64,000 nucleotides of DNA. It comes from Butyrivibrio sp. AC2005 (GTDB lineage: Bacteria; Bacillota; Clostridia; Lachnospirales; Lachnospiraceae). Below the pieces are notes generated by a model. That model searched no databases and was not told where the DNA came from. It was given only the letters and a program-made list of their open reading frames with translations. This document shows positions 31,692 to 40,999 of the stretch, in pieces (within the stretch, counting starts at the first letter, position 1; every line of letters begins with the position of its first letter). The position numbers were made by a program, and so were the translations under genes. The DNA is taken from the NCBI RefSeq assembly GCF_000424145.1, contig NZ_KE384137.1, positions 458,594-522,593 on the forward strand, given 5' to 3'.

Positions 31692-32039
31692 TTAGCGAAC
31701 CTTTTCCTTGACCTTTGCCTTCTTACCTGTGAGGCCCTTAAGGTAGTTAAGCTTAGCTCTTCTAACCTTACCCATTCTCACAACTTCAACCTTCTCTACA
31801 AGAGGAGAGTGAAGAGGCCATGTCTTCTCAACGCCTACGCCGTTTGAGATCTTACGAACTGTGAAAGTTGTGCGGTTTGAACCACCCTGAATCTTCTTAA
31901 CAGTTCCTTCGAAAACCTGTACTCTCTCACGGTTTCCTTCCTTGATCTTGTTGTAGACACGAACTGTGTCACCAGTGTTGAACTCGGGAGCGTTCTCGTT
32001 AAGCTGCTCCTTCTCGATTTCTGCAATGATTGTGTTCAT
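31692..32039 (-). CDS. rplS: 50S ribosomal protein L19 (bL19)
   Basis: 115 residues, at the 30S-50S interface of the ribosome. It has the family segments [34 protein letters not shown] and [26 protein letters not shown] precedes the ATG. A TTGACG-N18-TAAACT promoter-like sequence lies in the leader region around 32120-32150, with an untranslated leader of about 85 nt. In most Firmicutes rplS follows trmD directly; here about 10 kb of other genes intervene. Confidence 0.97.
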   Translation of the reverse strand: MNTIIAEIEKEQLNENAPEFNTGDTVRVYNKIKEGNRERVQVFEGTVKKIQGGSNRTTFTVRKISNGVGVEKTWPLHSPLVEKVEVVRMGKVRRAKLNYLKGLTGKKAKVKEKVR

Positions 32040-32164
32040 TTGCTTTCTCCTATACTATATAAATGGACGTTCTTAAATACATTTTTAATTATGTCGTACC
32101 AGAGGACCGTCATTTTCGCAACTACATGAGTTTAGCACACAAATCAAGCTGGCGTCAAGGCTTT

Positions 32165-32614
32165 TTACTTTATATTTGTTCTGGGCTTAATATGCATATC
32201 GACCGGACCAAAGCTTAGAGGCAGGATTTCTGTAAGGTCATATACCTTGTATTCATTTGCCCCGTTTTTCTGGTTTGTGAGGAGGATGATTTTAAAGTCA
32301 TCGTCACAAAATTCGCGGATTACCTGACGGCATACACCACAGGGTGAACAAAGCTCAAGTTCTTCCTGATCTTCAAATCCTCCGACTATGGCAAGCGCAG
32401 AAAATTCTTTTTCTCCTTCGCTGATTGCCTTGAAAAATGCTGTACGCTCTGCACAGTTGGTTGGTGTGTAGGACGCATTTTCTATGTTACATCCCTTGTA
32501 GACCTTTCCCTCCTTTGTCATAAGTGCGGCACCCACCTTAAAATGACTGTAGGGTGTGTATGCCATCTGTCTTGCTTCAAGAGCAAGCTCTACTAATTCG
32601 TCATATGTTTTCAT
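32165..32614 (-). CDS. cdd: Cytidine deaminase
   Basis: Converts cytidine or deoxycytidine to uridine or deoxyuridine in pyrimidine salvage. 149 residues, slightly longer than the usual 130-136, with extra C-terminal residues. Zinc-binding and catalytic motifs are CAERTAFFKA (about 54-63, His replaced by Cys as in the tetrameric class) and PCGVCRQV (about 90-97). The substrate loop is NIENASYTPTNC. It is likely co-transcribed with the uridine phosphorylase gene upstream, whose product would use the uridine formed. Confidence 0.95.
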   Translation of the reverse strand: MKTYDELVELALEARQMAYTPYSHFKVGAALMTKEGKVYKGCNIENASYTPTNCAERTAFFKAISEGEKEFSALAIVGGFEDQEELELCSPCGVCRQVIREFCDDDFKIILLTNQKNGANEYKVYDLTEILPLSFGPVDMHIKPRTNIK

Positions 32615-32674
32615 TAAAAAAAATCCTAATGCAGATATTCTTATCTGCCTTCCTTCGTATTTATTTTTTGATTA

Positions 32675-33457
32675 TTATTTTGTCTTCTTATCCTCAGCTA
32701 TAAGTTTCCTTATGGCAGAAATCGCAACCTTGATCGCAGAATCCGTATCGTGAGCCTGCGGATTATCAAGACCTGCCTTCGCTCTCTCCTGATTTGCTAC
32801 AGTAAGCATTATAGCGCCTGTTCTTGCCCTAAGCCACTGTCCGACTATGAAAAGTGTTGATGATTCCATCTCTGAGCCCAGGCAGCCGCATCTCTTCCAT
32901 GCTTCCCACTTGTTCTGGAGCTCATAGAATACCGGCTTTGTCTCAGGCTCATGCTGACCGTAGAATGCGTCCTTACACTGAACAACTCCAACATGGTGTC
33001 TGAAGCCAAGCTCCTCTGCAGACCTTTTCAGAGCATCAGTCACCTCAAAAGTTGCTACTGCAGGATATTCGATCGGAGCATACTCCTTTGATGTCCCTTC
33101 TGCCCTTATAGCGCCATTAACTACTATAAGATCTCCTCCGACTACATCAAGCTGCATTCCCCCACAGGTACCGACTCTGATAAAAGTGTCAGCGCCGATT
33201 TTATGCAGTTCTTCAATTGCAATTGAAGCTGAAGCACCGCCTATTCCTGTAGAAACCACACTTACCTTCTCACCGTCAAGATATCCTGTATAAGTATTAT
33301 ATTCACGATTGTAGGCAACCTGCTTTGCATCATCAAAATAAGCCGCTATTTTCTCACATCTGCCAGGATCTCCGGGCAGAATAACGTATCTTCCCACATC
33401 CCCTTCCTTAAGATGAATATGGTACTGATATCCTGCTCCTTCTGTATAATCAACCAT
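32675..33457 (-). CDS. udp: Uridine phosphorylase
   Basis: Phosphorolysis of uridine to uracil and ribose 1-phosphate. 260 residues, nucleoside phosphorylase family I. Phosphate-binding GDPGR (about 30-34), [14 protein letters not shown] (about 72-85), RVGTCGGMQ (about 94-102) and the [12 protein letters not shown] ribose-binding segment (about 192-203) are visible. GGGAGGA precedes the ATG. Together with cdd it makes a two-gene pyrimidine salvage unit at the edge of the insert between rplS and rimM. Confidence 0.93.
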   Translation of the reverse strand: MVDYTEGAGYQYHIHLKEGDVGRYVILPGDPGRCEKIAAYFDDAKQVAYNREYNTYTGYLDGEKVSVVSTGIGGASASIAIEELHKIGADTFIRVGTCGGMQLDVVGGDLIVVNGAIRAEGTSKEYAPIEYPAVATFEVTDALKRSAEELGFRHHVGVVQCKDAFYGQHEPETKPVFYELQNKWEAWKRCGCLGSEMESSTLFIVGQWLRARTGAIMLTVANQERAKAGLDNPQAHDTDSAIKVAISAIRKLIAEDKKTK

Positions 33458-33521
33458 TAGTATATTCCTCCCGGTAATAATAATTTGTGTATTAATTTTT
33501 TGAGTATTTTTTATTATAACA

Positions 33522-35387
33522 CTATTTAGTCAGGAACTCACTCCTCTGTACGTGTTCCCCACTTAACTGCTCTATGGGATAAATATATTCCCTGACTCCA
33601 TCAGTGCTAATCATAATATTATCAAGGGGATATGCTTCCGAAATTGCTGTAACTCCGAATTGGGCAAGCTCACCTTTGTCCAATTTGTAGTCATCGCTGC
33701 TATACTTAATAACCCCCTTTTCATTTAATTCATTTGATTCAAGGCGAATCTTCTCACCATCACAAAGCGATACATAAATAACTGTTTCCGCAGCGTAACT
33801 GCCGGCATCCCATTTTGCCCTGTTTTTTCTTATTGCATTTACAAACTTTTCGTTTTCAAGGAAACGTGCCGGAGGATTCTGCATTATAAAGCCATACGCA
33901 CCTTCGGGAGCCTGATTTTCAAAGTTCTTCCATGCAGAGTCCTCATCTGAAACTACTGCTGCATAATAATCAAACATCGCATGGTCATAGTTTTGATGTT
34001 CAATATCCCTGAAATATGTAGTTCCAAGTTCATCCGATTTCTGCTGGCATCTGACCTTTACAGTATGGTCATTCTTACAGGTGACATACCATATATCCTC
34101 ATCCACATCTGCCCACGCGAACATATTTCCGAAAATATCATATATGGCATTATCCGCAAGATACACGGTGGTTGCGATATCTTCCTCCCACCAGTCGAGA
34201 TCCTGCGCAATTATCTCATATTCAAAATTCCTGCTGTAAACATTGTAGAACTCATAAACGTTTTTTTGAGGCTCTATATATCCCTGAACCACAATCCAGT
34301 CCCCGGCTTCCGTATAACAGGTTACAGAATTACATTCAGGAACATAATCACTTATATCAAAAGTTTTCCCTTCAATGGTTATGGTGTTATTTTCATAGGA
34401 AATATCAGCTCCATCATTCTGAGAAGCGCTTATTTCGTCCCATTTCTCCGGATTCTTATAGTAAATAGTCCCACAATAATCAAGCATATATCCGTAGCCC
34501 TTTACAGGCGCCATTTCAAAATCCATATATTCAGCCCCGTCAGAAGACTTGAAATTATAGATATATCCGTTTCTCAAAATGGGTGAATCACCATAATAGT
34601 GAACATAACCTGTTGCAGCGATTAAGCCATCAAAATCATATGCTGTAAAGATGCCATTTGTATCGACTTCTATCCATGTAGGAAAATAAGAATCCTCTGT
34701 GTACCTATACCATATTCCGGGAAGCTCATTTCCGTAATCGCCTTCGATTTTTGACTCTCCTTCCTTCAAATATGAATCGTCAGAAATCGGAGCCCCGAGA
34801 GGAGTTATTCCTATCGGAGCAGTTTCCTTCATACGGATTAGCTCAGCTTCCATATCCCTGACATCAGAAAGCAGAACAGCTTTACTGTCAAAAAGTTTCA
34901 AAAAGTATTTTTCATCTTCACCGGGTTTAAAAGTAATCGTCTTTTTTGTTCCGTATATCTCGATATCCGTTTCCATTGCCGGGAAATAATACATCGGAAG
35001 CACATAGCTTTTTTTCGGAGAATAATACATCAGTCCGTACATGGAATACTCACCGCAGTGTTCAACTTTTCCATCCAAAAAACTGAAAACATGTACCGGA
35101 TTCCATGGACAATCACCATTGGCAACTGCGAGCTCGCATACATCATCATCATCAAGATAAATAAGCTCGAAACACACACTGCTCTTATCTACAGGCTCAT
35201 CTGTCTCTTCAAAGTCATCTTTGTATAAAGTGCTTACTGCAGGATGATCCATGTAATCAGCCAAAAAATCAGCGTAGGCCTTTATCTCTTCATCTTGTCT
35301 GTTTGCCCCTAAAACCATAAATCCCGGCATAATCAGCGCTGCACAAACAGATACCAGCAATAATGATTTAAAATATTCCTTTTTCAT
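33522..35387 (-). CDS. Large secreted protein of unknown function
   Basis: 621 residues. N-terminal signal peptide ([20 protein letters not shown]) with likely cleavage near VLGA (about 28) and no lipobox Cys. The first domain (about 30-200) has [19 protein letters not shown], a pattern I associate with Lachnospiraceae extracellular proteins that track acidic calcium-like motifs. The rest is rich in Tyr, Asp and Glu with alternating beta strands and no recognised catalytic residues. SD GAGGGGA. A TTGGGA-N18-TATAAT promoter-like pair lies near 35425-35455. It is the last gene of the exported-protein cluster. Confidence 0.72.
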   Translation of the reverse strand: MKKEYFKSLLLVSVCAALIMPGFMVLGANRQDEEIKAYADFLADYMDHPAVSTLYKDDFEETDEPVDKSSVCFELIYLDDDDVCELAVANGDCPWNPVHVFSFLDGKVEHCGEYSMYGLMYYSPKKSYVLPMYYFPAMETDIEIYGTKKTITFKPGEDEKYFLKLFDSKAVLLSDVRDMEAELIRMKETAPIGITPLGAPISDDSYLKEGESKIEGDYGNELPGIWYRYTEDSYFPTWIEVDTNGIFTAYDFDGLIAATGYVHYYGDSPILRNGYIYNFKSSDGAEYMDFEMAPVKGYGYMLDYCGTIYYKNPEKWDEISASQNDGADISYENNTITIEGKTFDISDYVPECNSVTCYTEAGDWIVVQGYIEPQKNVYEFYNVYSRNFEYEIIAQDLDWWEEDIATTVYLADNAIYDIFGNMFAWADVDEDIWYVTCKNDHTVKVRCQQKSDELGTTYFRDIEHQNYDHAMFDYYAAVVSDEDSAWKNFENQAPEGAYGFIMQNPPARFLENEKFVNAIRKNRAKWDAGSYAAETVIYVSLCDGEKIRLESNELNEKGVIKYSSDDYKLDKGELAQFGVTAISEAYPLDNIMISTDGVREYIYPIEQLSGEHVQRSEFLTK

Positions 35388-35469
35388 GATTTCCCCTCAT
35401 ATATCACTTAAAGAATTACACCAATTATAGTTTCTGCAGTATCGTTATCCCAATTATCTTAAGTAAATG

Positions 35470-36717
35470 TCAGTTGATATAATATGTTCCTCCAAAGTCA
35501 GATGAAAAGATTCCTGTTTCACCATCGCCCCAGGCATTTACAAAATCATGGTAGCGCTGATCATAGGTTGCATTCTTATAATCAATACTCTTTGAGCCAT
35601 CTGCATTTACAGTCGTCTGTGAATAATTGATATTGATTATTCCGTTATCTCTTTCAATAATCTGGCCAATCTCATATCCTTCGCTCTCCAAAACTGCAGC
35701 GATATCAGAACCGCATATACTCTTTAATTCTTCCCTTGTTATTTCTTTAGCACCATATTCAGCAAAATCTCCTGCACCCTTATTATAGTAAAAATAATAT
35801 GGTTTCCAGGTATGTCCGGTCCACATGGGCTCATCGGAGCCTGCCTCATAGTCGCACATACTGTCGTAAGCACTGATAGTTATAATAAGGTCGCCTGTTT
35901 CCTCATCAATATATGCAGACCCGATTCTTGATACAGCAGATTCCTTACAGTCTGCTCCGTCGACATAGAAAATATTGGTAACGGCAGCTGTAGTATACAT
36001 ATCGCTGAAGGCTGCAAATTTCTTATCCCCACCTTCAAGAGTACGGAAAATGCTCCCATCATCATATGTTACATATTCAAATTCATCATGAATCTGTTTG
36101 CACTCAGAATCACCCACAAACCATATTGTTCCGGAATAGCCGCTCCATTCATCAACCGGCTCTTCACCTACAAACATGAAGCCTTCGATTTTTCCGTCTC
36201 CATCAAAATCATCCACCAGATAATGTCTTACATCCTGCTGTGTAACTTTTGCTTCATCAGCCACCTTTTTAATCAGTGTCTCCGTCATCTCAGCTTTATC
36301 GGCTTCAGAGATCTCTGCCTTTTCTGAAGAACCTGCTTCATCTACAAATTCACCAAGTGAAACATCTGATAATCCTTCAGCATTGGCTGCTGTTGTGTCT
36401 GTATTATTCTCAAATACTCCATCGGTATTTTCAGAAGCATCTGTTTCCTGTGCTTCAGTTGTACCTTCATTTGCTTCTGCAGTGGTCTCATCTGTCTTCG
36501 CATCGCTTTCATCCACCGTTACATCAGAGTCCTTCGCATCAGTATCATTTTCTGCTGCAGTCTGCTCAACAGCTTCAGTGTTAGCTTCTACATTGTCATT
36601 AGTCTCATCTGTTTTACTTGCACTCGCATTACTGCTGCAACCTGAAAACAACATACTTCCCAAAAGGAAAATTGTAACAGGTAATAATTTCATTTTTTTA
36701 ATGTCTCTATTCTTCAT
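35470..36717 (-). CDS. Lipoprotein with acidic linker and DxDxDG motif
   Basis: 415 residues. Lipobox LFSGC (Cys about 26). A very acidic low-complexity Thr/Glu/Asp/Ala region follows (about 30-140). The folded part begins near 150 with VDDFDGDGKIEGFMFVGE, a calcium-binding-like DxDxDGxxE loop, and a beta-rich domain. SD GAAGGAG precedes the ATG. Unknown function; a surface-exposed calcium-stabilised domain is a reasonable guess. It lies 15 bp after the SPOR-domain lipoprotein gene, in the same run of exported-protein genes. Confidence 0.75.
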   Translation of the reverse strand: MKNRDIKKMKLLPVTIFLLGSMLFSGCSSNASASKTDETNDNVEANTEAVEQTAAENDTDAKDSDVTVDESDAKTDETTAEANEGTTEAQETDASENTDGVFENNTDTTAANAEGLSDVSLGEFVDEAGSSEKAEISEADKAEMTETLIKKVADEAKVTQQDVRHYLVDDFDGDGKIEGFMFVGEEPVDEWSGYSGTIWFVGDSECKQIHDEFEYVTYDDGSIFRTLEGGDKKFAAFSDMYTTAAVTNIFYVDGADCKESAVSRIGSAYIDEETGDLIITISAYDSMCDYEAGSDEPMWTGHTWKPYYFYYNKGAGDFAEYGAKEITREELKSICGSDIAAVLESEGYEIGQIIERDNGIININYSQTTVNADGSKSIDYKNATYDQRYHDFVNAWGDGETGIFSSDFGGTYYIN

Positions 36718-36732
36718 TCATTTCTCCTTCTT

Positions 36733-37563
36733 TTAATCCCACCAGTAAATACCATAATACTTCGATACGCCTGTTTCATCAAAAGAAACTTCAAATATAC
36801 CGGATAAAGCATTACCTTTTATCACATATTCATCAGGGTCATACTGCATAAGATTATAGTTTCTGGTTATCCATAAATACGGTGTGTCACCCTCGTTGTA
36901 CAAGCCAAAGTTTGATGTGTTTGCAGACTTGTCAAACTCTGCATCCTGCCCAACTTTAATATCCATTGTAAGAGCTTCATCATCATATGTGTTATATGGT
37001 ATCGAAACATTAACATCATGGAATATAACGTAATCATCAGTTACTTCAATATCCTCATTACCGTATCTCATATACCAGAATGTATCACCAATATATGTGC
37101 CTGCAGCCTTTACATAAGCATCTTTAAAACCGGCCTTTTTAATATCAGCAAGTGTTTTGTCTGCCTGTTCTTTTGATACACATAAATCCGCGCAGACTGC
37201 ATAATAAGGCTCAGGATTAAGCTTTGAAAAATCCGGTGTATAAACTACAGGATTAAAAATAAAGCCTGCTTTTTCAAGTTCTGCTTCTGTTTTGGCACAT
37301 TCTTCCCTGGTCTTGTATGCTGCAACAAAAATCCCGTAATATTCCCGTTCTTTTAATTCAGTTAAGTCGATCTTGCCTTCGCTTTCCTTCTGAACAATCT
37401 GGGAAATAGAAGCCGGCGATTCTTTCAAAGCCACCCGGGATTCTTCTATTACTTTTGTCACATGCTCTGTTACGGGTTGTTCGTTACTACTTTTATTTCC
37501 GCAAGCGCATAATGCAAACAGACTCAGTGAAACGGCTACAATTCTTCCAAATGATTTTTTCAT
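36733..37563 (-). CDS. SPOR-domain lipoprotein
   Basis: 276 residues from ATG 37561-37563 (GAGGG upstream). A longer frame lacks an SD. Lipobox ALCAC near residue 20. About residues 60-150 form a SPOR-like fold: YYGIFVAAYKTREECAKTEAELEKAG, then a second YYAVCADLCVSKEQADKTLADIKKAG half. SPOR domains bind glycan strands of peptidoglycan lacking stem peptides. The C-terminal half (about 165-276) is beta-rich and unrecognised. I infer a cell-wall-associated lipoprotein. Part of the tandem lipoprotein cluster. Confidence 0.78.
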   Translation of the reverse strand: MKKSFGRIVAVSLSLFALCACGNKSSNEQPVTEHVTKVIEESRVALKESPASISQIVQKESEGKIDLTELKEREYYGIFVAAYKTREECAKTEAELEKAGFIFNPVVYTPDFSKLNPEPYYAVCADLCVSKEQADKTLADIKKAGFKDAYVKAAGTYIGDTFWYMRYGNEDIEVTDDYVIFHDVNVSIPYNTYDDEALTMDIKVGQDAEFDKSANTSNFGLYNEGDTPYLWITRNYNLMQYDPDEYVIKGNALSGIFEVSFDETGVSKYYGIYWWD

Positions 37564-37585
37564 GTAGATTCCCTCACTTTCCAAA

Positions 37586-39391
37586 TTAAGGTGTATAAGG
37601 TTCCTTGATAAGTACAACGGTTCCGTCTTTATCCAATACTATGTTCATAAGAATTCCATCTTCAAATTCGTATCTCGTCAGATATTTATTGAACTCTTCA
37701 AGTGTGAGATATCTGTGCATACCGTCAGAAGCATACTGAACATATATCGGACAATCCTCTGCAACTTCAAAATCTTCGTAATTATTATCATATCCGCCAA
37801 TTTGATAATCATTAGTAAAATCGTTCGGATCAAGTCCGTACTTTTCTATTTCTTCTGTATCCTCCTCAGTTACAAACTCTACATAGTCGCCTTTAATAGT
37901 TCTTCCTGTTCCCGGCTTACAACTAATAAGCTCTCTTTTATATGGAGCGCCCTCTGTTCCTCCTGCACAGGATATATCTTCTTTTCTTCCTGAAAAGCTA
38001 AGACTACCGAGAGCAAAAGCAGCCACCTCTCCGTCCATAACCTCACTCGATCCATGATTTTCAATTATGTAGGCAAAGGCGTATCTGTTATTGTTGATGT
38101 ACGTAATTGTGAATCTTCCACTATAATATACGTAATCATCATCCCCAACACTCCAGGTAGCATACTTGGTCAGTTCACCATTTATCCAATGATATTCAGG
38201 CTTATAAATCCAGTCATCTGTATCATTTTCGCCACCGTCACCATAAACTGTGATATATTCAGTATCGAGGTCACCATATATCTCTTTTATGCACCTTTTA
38301 ACATCCACAGAAAATCCGTCGTATTCAAAGCATGTATTTATTATTTTGACTTTGCCTTTTTCATCACTGTCAACACAGTAATATGTACCATCTGAATTGA
38401 TTTTCATCTCCTGGTTCACAACGCCCGGGAACTTCTCCCTATTGATAATATAAAGAGCATTCTTCGCACTTTTATTGATTCCCGCGAAGCATCCATCAGA
38501 AGTTGACATGCAATAAAACGGTAAATCCTGCGGCGTGTCGAACACCCAGTCCATATCGGTTCCCACGAAGGCTCCAAAATCATTTCCAAAAATCTCCGAG
38601 GCTACATCACTTGGCAAATCATCCACATTTTTTCCGGGCAGATGAAAAGTAATATCCAAAGCGCCTTTATCATATCCTTCAAGTCCCTTTGCAGTTGAAT
38701 ATTCTTCCGCAGTTCCCGAAGCTACGTCATAGTCAATTTCCTCAATAGTAGCCTTCCAGGTATATTCATCAACCATCTCGCAGTCACCCAGTTTACCGGT
38801 AAATAAACCATCTCCACCGGATGGGTAATCCTCACTATCAGCTGACGAATCATCCTCTCTTATGAAAGAACCACTAAATTTACCGCCTTCCTCAAAGTCA
38901 ATATATGTTCTGTTACCACTCTCATTATTTGTAGTAGGTGCAAGTTCAAACTCCCAGCCAACTAAAGCCTTGTACAGATCAAAATCTACTTCTTCAGTAT
39001 CTTTACTGTCATCTTTTGCCAGTTCATCATCTGATTTTTCATCTGTCTGTTCTTCATCTTTCAGCTCTTCATCTGTAGAGAGCTCATCCTCTGACTGTAC
39101 ATCATTTGTCTGTTCATCTTCAGATGTCGCACTGTCATTTTCGGTGCTACTGTCGTTTTCATTCTTACTGTCCTCTGAAGCCTGATTGCCCTCATCTGTA
39201 TCGCCTTGTTCAGCGGATGCATCCCCGTTTTGGGACTCCTGTTCTTCAGATTTCATTTCTGTTGAAGGTCCATCTATTGTGCCGGAGCTTCCTGTTTCTC
39301 CTTTGACAGTGCTGCTGCATGCTGCTGTACTAAGCAACATTGTTGTGATAACGATTATTGATAATATATTTTTTATATAATTCTTTTTCAT
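37586..39391 (-). CDS. Lipoprotein of unknown function with acidic repeat linker
   Basis: 601 residues. Lipobox STAAC (Cys about 26). The next hundred residues are almost only Ser, Thr, Glu, Asp, Asn and Lys, with repeated short SEDE/DEEL units. From about 140 a beta-rich domain starts ALVGWEFELAPTTNNESG, with further aromatic/acidic strands to the end; no active site was recognised. The ATG follows GATGAGGGGG; the bases CCCCTCATCCG upstream are the same as the head of the dispersed element. 22 bp separate it from the next lipoprotein gene. Confidence 0.75.
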   Translation of the reverse strand: MKKNYIKNILSIIVITTMLLSTAACSSTVKGETGSSGTIDGPSTEMKSEEQESQNGDASAEQGDTDEGNQASEDSKNENDSSTENDSATSEDEQTNDVQSEDELSTDEELKDEEQTDEKSDDELAKDDSKDTEEVDFDLYKALVGWEFELAPTTNNESGNRTYIDFEEGGKFSGSFIREDDSSADSEDYPSGGDGLFTGKLGDCEMVDEYTWKATIEEIDYDVASGTAEEYSTAKGLEGYDKGALDITFHLPGKNVDDLPSDVASEIFGNDFGAFVGTDMDWVFDTPQDLPFYCMSTSDGCFAGINKSAKNALYIINREKFPGVVNQEMKINSDGTYYCVDSDEKGKVKIINTCFEYDGFSVDVKRCIKEIYGDLDTEYITVYGDGGENDTDDWIYKPEYHWINGELTKYATWSVGDDDYVYYSGRFTITYINNNRYAFAYIIENHGSSEVMDGEVAAFALGSLSFSGRKEDISCAGGTEGAPYKRELISCKPGTGRTIKGDYVEFVTEEDTEEIEKYGLDPNDFTNDYQIGGYDNNYEDFEVAEDCPIYVQYASDGMHRYLTLEEFNKYLTRYEFEDGILMNIVLDKDGTVVLIKEPYTP

Positions 39392-39410
39392 TTTACCCCC
39401 TCATCCGTAT

Positions 39411-40742
39411 TTAATACACGAGTACCTCACTAACGCAGGTGTCATCATACTTTGTCCCTGCCTTTGCGCCTGTGACAGTTATAACTATCGTGTCCGTAAC
39501 TACAGGTTCTTCAAGCCCAATCCTTGTGCGATTAATTTCTGCTAAATTTTCTGCAGAAAAGTTCTCATATGCATAGCCTTCCATCATGCTTTCAGTTACT
39601 ACATTTCCATCACCAAAGTCCACCGAAACCTCAGTTAACATACCATTATTTGTATATTCCTCATAGCCTGCAGTATAACCGTTACAGATAAGAACTCCGC
39701 ATACAGGCTGTTTTTCATCAAGATGAAGCACTATGGTCTCACCTTCGCCTGTTCCCGGAACACCCTCAGCCCATACAGTTGAAGGATCACCATCCACAAG
39801 ATTTTCTCCCGAATATGTCTTGTCTCCGGATTTTGGAAGTTCAGAAGATGTTTCTACTGAAGAAACACCAATATTATGATCACGATATCTTCCGCATAGT
39901 AATGTCACTCCTAACCTGCTATCTGGATTCTTTTTTAAGAGTATATCCGCATATCCCAAATATCCCTCATCACCGCCATTGCTCTCATAGAAGCCGGGGC
40001 CTGATATAAGAATATAATCATCATCTTCGAAATACTGCTTACTTGATATTATCTGCCATCCCTCTCCATCTGCAAACAGAGGATAATAATATCCATCCTC
40101 AACGCGCTCGTACTCGTAAGGTACAAAGTTCTCTTCTCCATAGTATTCCTGAAACAATTCTTTCACTTTTTCTAATGGAATTACTGTCTCATCATTTATT
40201 TTTTCAACAATATCTTCATATGATTGAGATTGCCCATAAAGAACACTATTTATAATCTGAAAGCGAAGTGAAAACTTATCCCTATCATCCATTTCAGAAA
40301 AAATCCTGTTCTCATCGCCAAGAATACGCGCAAAGCTCACACAATCGCACATTTCAGACAAGATGTCAGCATTGGATGGAGAAACAGGCTCTGTCTCTCT
40401 CAGGGCATCTATTATTGATACATAGTCAGAATTAGACATTGCTGCAAACTTCACTTCTTCATTTTCTGTTGTCTGCTCTGATTCCTGTGTTTCCACCAGA
40501 AGATCACCTGATTCAAGCTCTTCATTTTCATTGTCGTTGGCCATCTGCTCAGATTCCACAGGTTCTTCAGACAGCTCAGCCTGTGCATCAGATATTTCTT
40601 CCTGCTCATCCTGTAAGTTTTCTTCTATAGCCTCTGCATTATCCTTTTCATCTGTTTTACTATTGCCGCACCCTATAATGTTTAACAGCATAGTTGCTGC
40701 CAATAATGTTGCAATTATTGAGCTTATTATTCTCCTTTTCAT
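39411..40742 (-). CDS. Lipoprotein with discoidin-like C-terminal domain
   Basis: 443 residues from ATG 40740-40742 (AGGGGA upstream); the longer frame is unlikely. Lipobox NIIGC (Cys about 25) followed by an acidic Gln/Glu/Ser linker (about 30-95). A helical middle region follows. The C-terminal 140 residues start SGENLVDGDPSTVWAEG and contain GEGETIVLHLDEKQPVCGVLICNG, matching the discoidin/F5-8 type C and NADase-type glycan-binding fold. I infer carbohydrate binding at the cell surface. First of the lipoprotein run, preceded by a hairpin and a small ORF. Confidence 0.8.
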   Translation of the reverse strand: MKRRIISSIIATLLAATMLLNIIGCGNSKTDEKDNAEAIEENLQDEQEEISDAQAELSEEPVESEQMANDNENEELESGDLLVETQESEQTTENEEVKFAAMSNSDYVSIIDALRETEPVSPSNADILSEMCDCVSFARILGDENRIFSEMDDRDKFSLRFQIINSVLYGQSQSYEDIVEKINDETVIPLEKVKELFQEYYGEENFVPYEYERVEDGYYYPLFADGEGWQIISSKQYFEDDDYILISGPGFYESNGGDEGYLGYADILLKKNPDSRLGVTLLCGRYRDHNIGVSSVETSSELPKSGDKTYSGENLVDGDPSTVWAEGVPGTGEGETIVLHLDEKQPVCGVLICNGYTAGYEEYTNNGMLTEVSVDFGDGNVVTESMMEGYAYENFSAENLAEINRTRIGLEEPVVTDTIVITVTGAKAGTKYDDTCVSEVLVY

Positions 40743-40768
40743 AATTTGTTCCCCTTTCCTCATAAATC

Positions 40769-40815
40769 AAAAACGCCTTACAAAAAGACGTCAACTATCT
40801 TTCCATAAAGCGTTT
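40769..40815 (-). terminator. Probable terminator or attenuator after the 34-residue ORF
   Basis: Minus-strand AAACGCTT...AAGGCGTTT stem (one bulged G), with an inner AAAGA/TCTTT pairing, ends in five T residues. It overlaps the stop codon of the small ORF and lies 27 bp before the lipoprotein ATG, so it could terminate or modulate reading into the cluster. Confidence 0.55.
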
Positions 40816-40918
40816 ATTCATCATTATGATCCGTTTTTTTACACAAGAAGAAAGCGCATGTAAAAATTGCGCAGGAACAGAAAACGGCATTAAGTTTAAT
40901 GCTCTCTAGTCCTTCCAT
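40814..40918 (-). CDS. Small membrane protein candidate, 34 residues
   Basis: ATG at 40916-40918 with AAGGGGAAG six bases upstream; the frame ends TAA at 40814. The product MEGLESIKLNAVFCSCAIFT... has one hydrophobic, cysteine-rich segment (about residues 9-26) and a polar KKTDHNDE tail, as in small single-pass membrane proteins. A perfect TATAAT lies 27 bp before the ATG (40945-40950) and a hairpin follows, so it looks like a self-contained unit. Homology is unknown. Chance ORFs of this length are common; the good SD, promoter and terminator favour it. Confidence 0.5.
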   Translation of the reverse strand: MEGLESIKLNAVFCSCAIFTCAFFLCKKTDHNDE

Positions 40919-40999
40919 ATGTATCTTCCCCTTCAACAAATATTATTATACTTGATGTAGGGAAATTTTCAGTAAATATTTTATTTCTTTATACTTTTT

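Noticed and set aside
36276..36736. Long plus-strand ORFs opposite the lipoprotein genes (for example Ser/Val-rich and Leu/His-rich products)
   Set aside because: They are mirror frames of acidic low-complexity linkers, without ribosome binding sites, and the minus-strand frames have signal peptides and lipoboxes.
39396..39408. Eighth copy of the dispersed element
   Set aside because: Only the head CCCCCTCATCCG is present, with none of the hairpins; it serves as an SD region and may be chance or a remnant.
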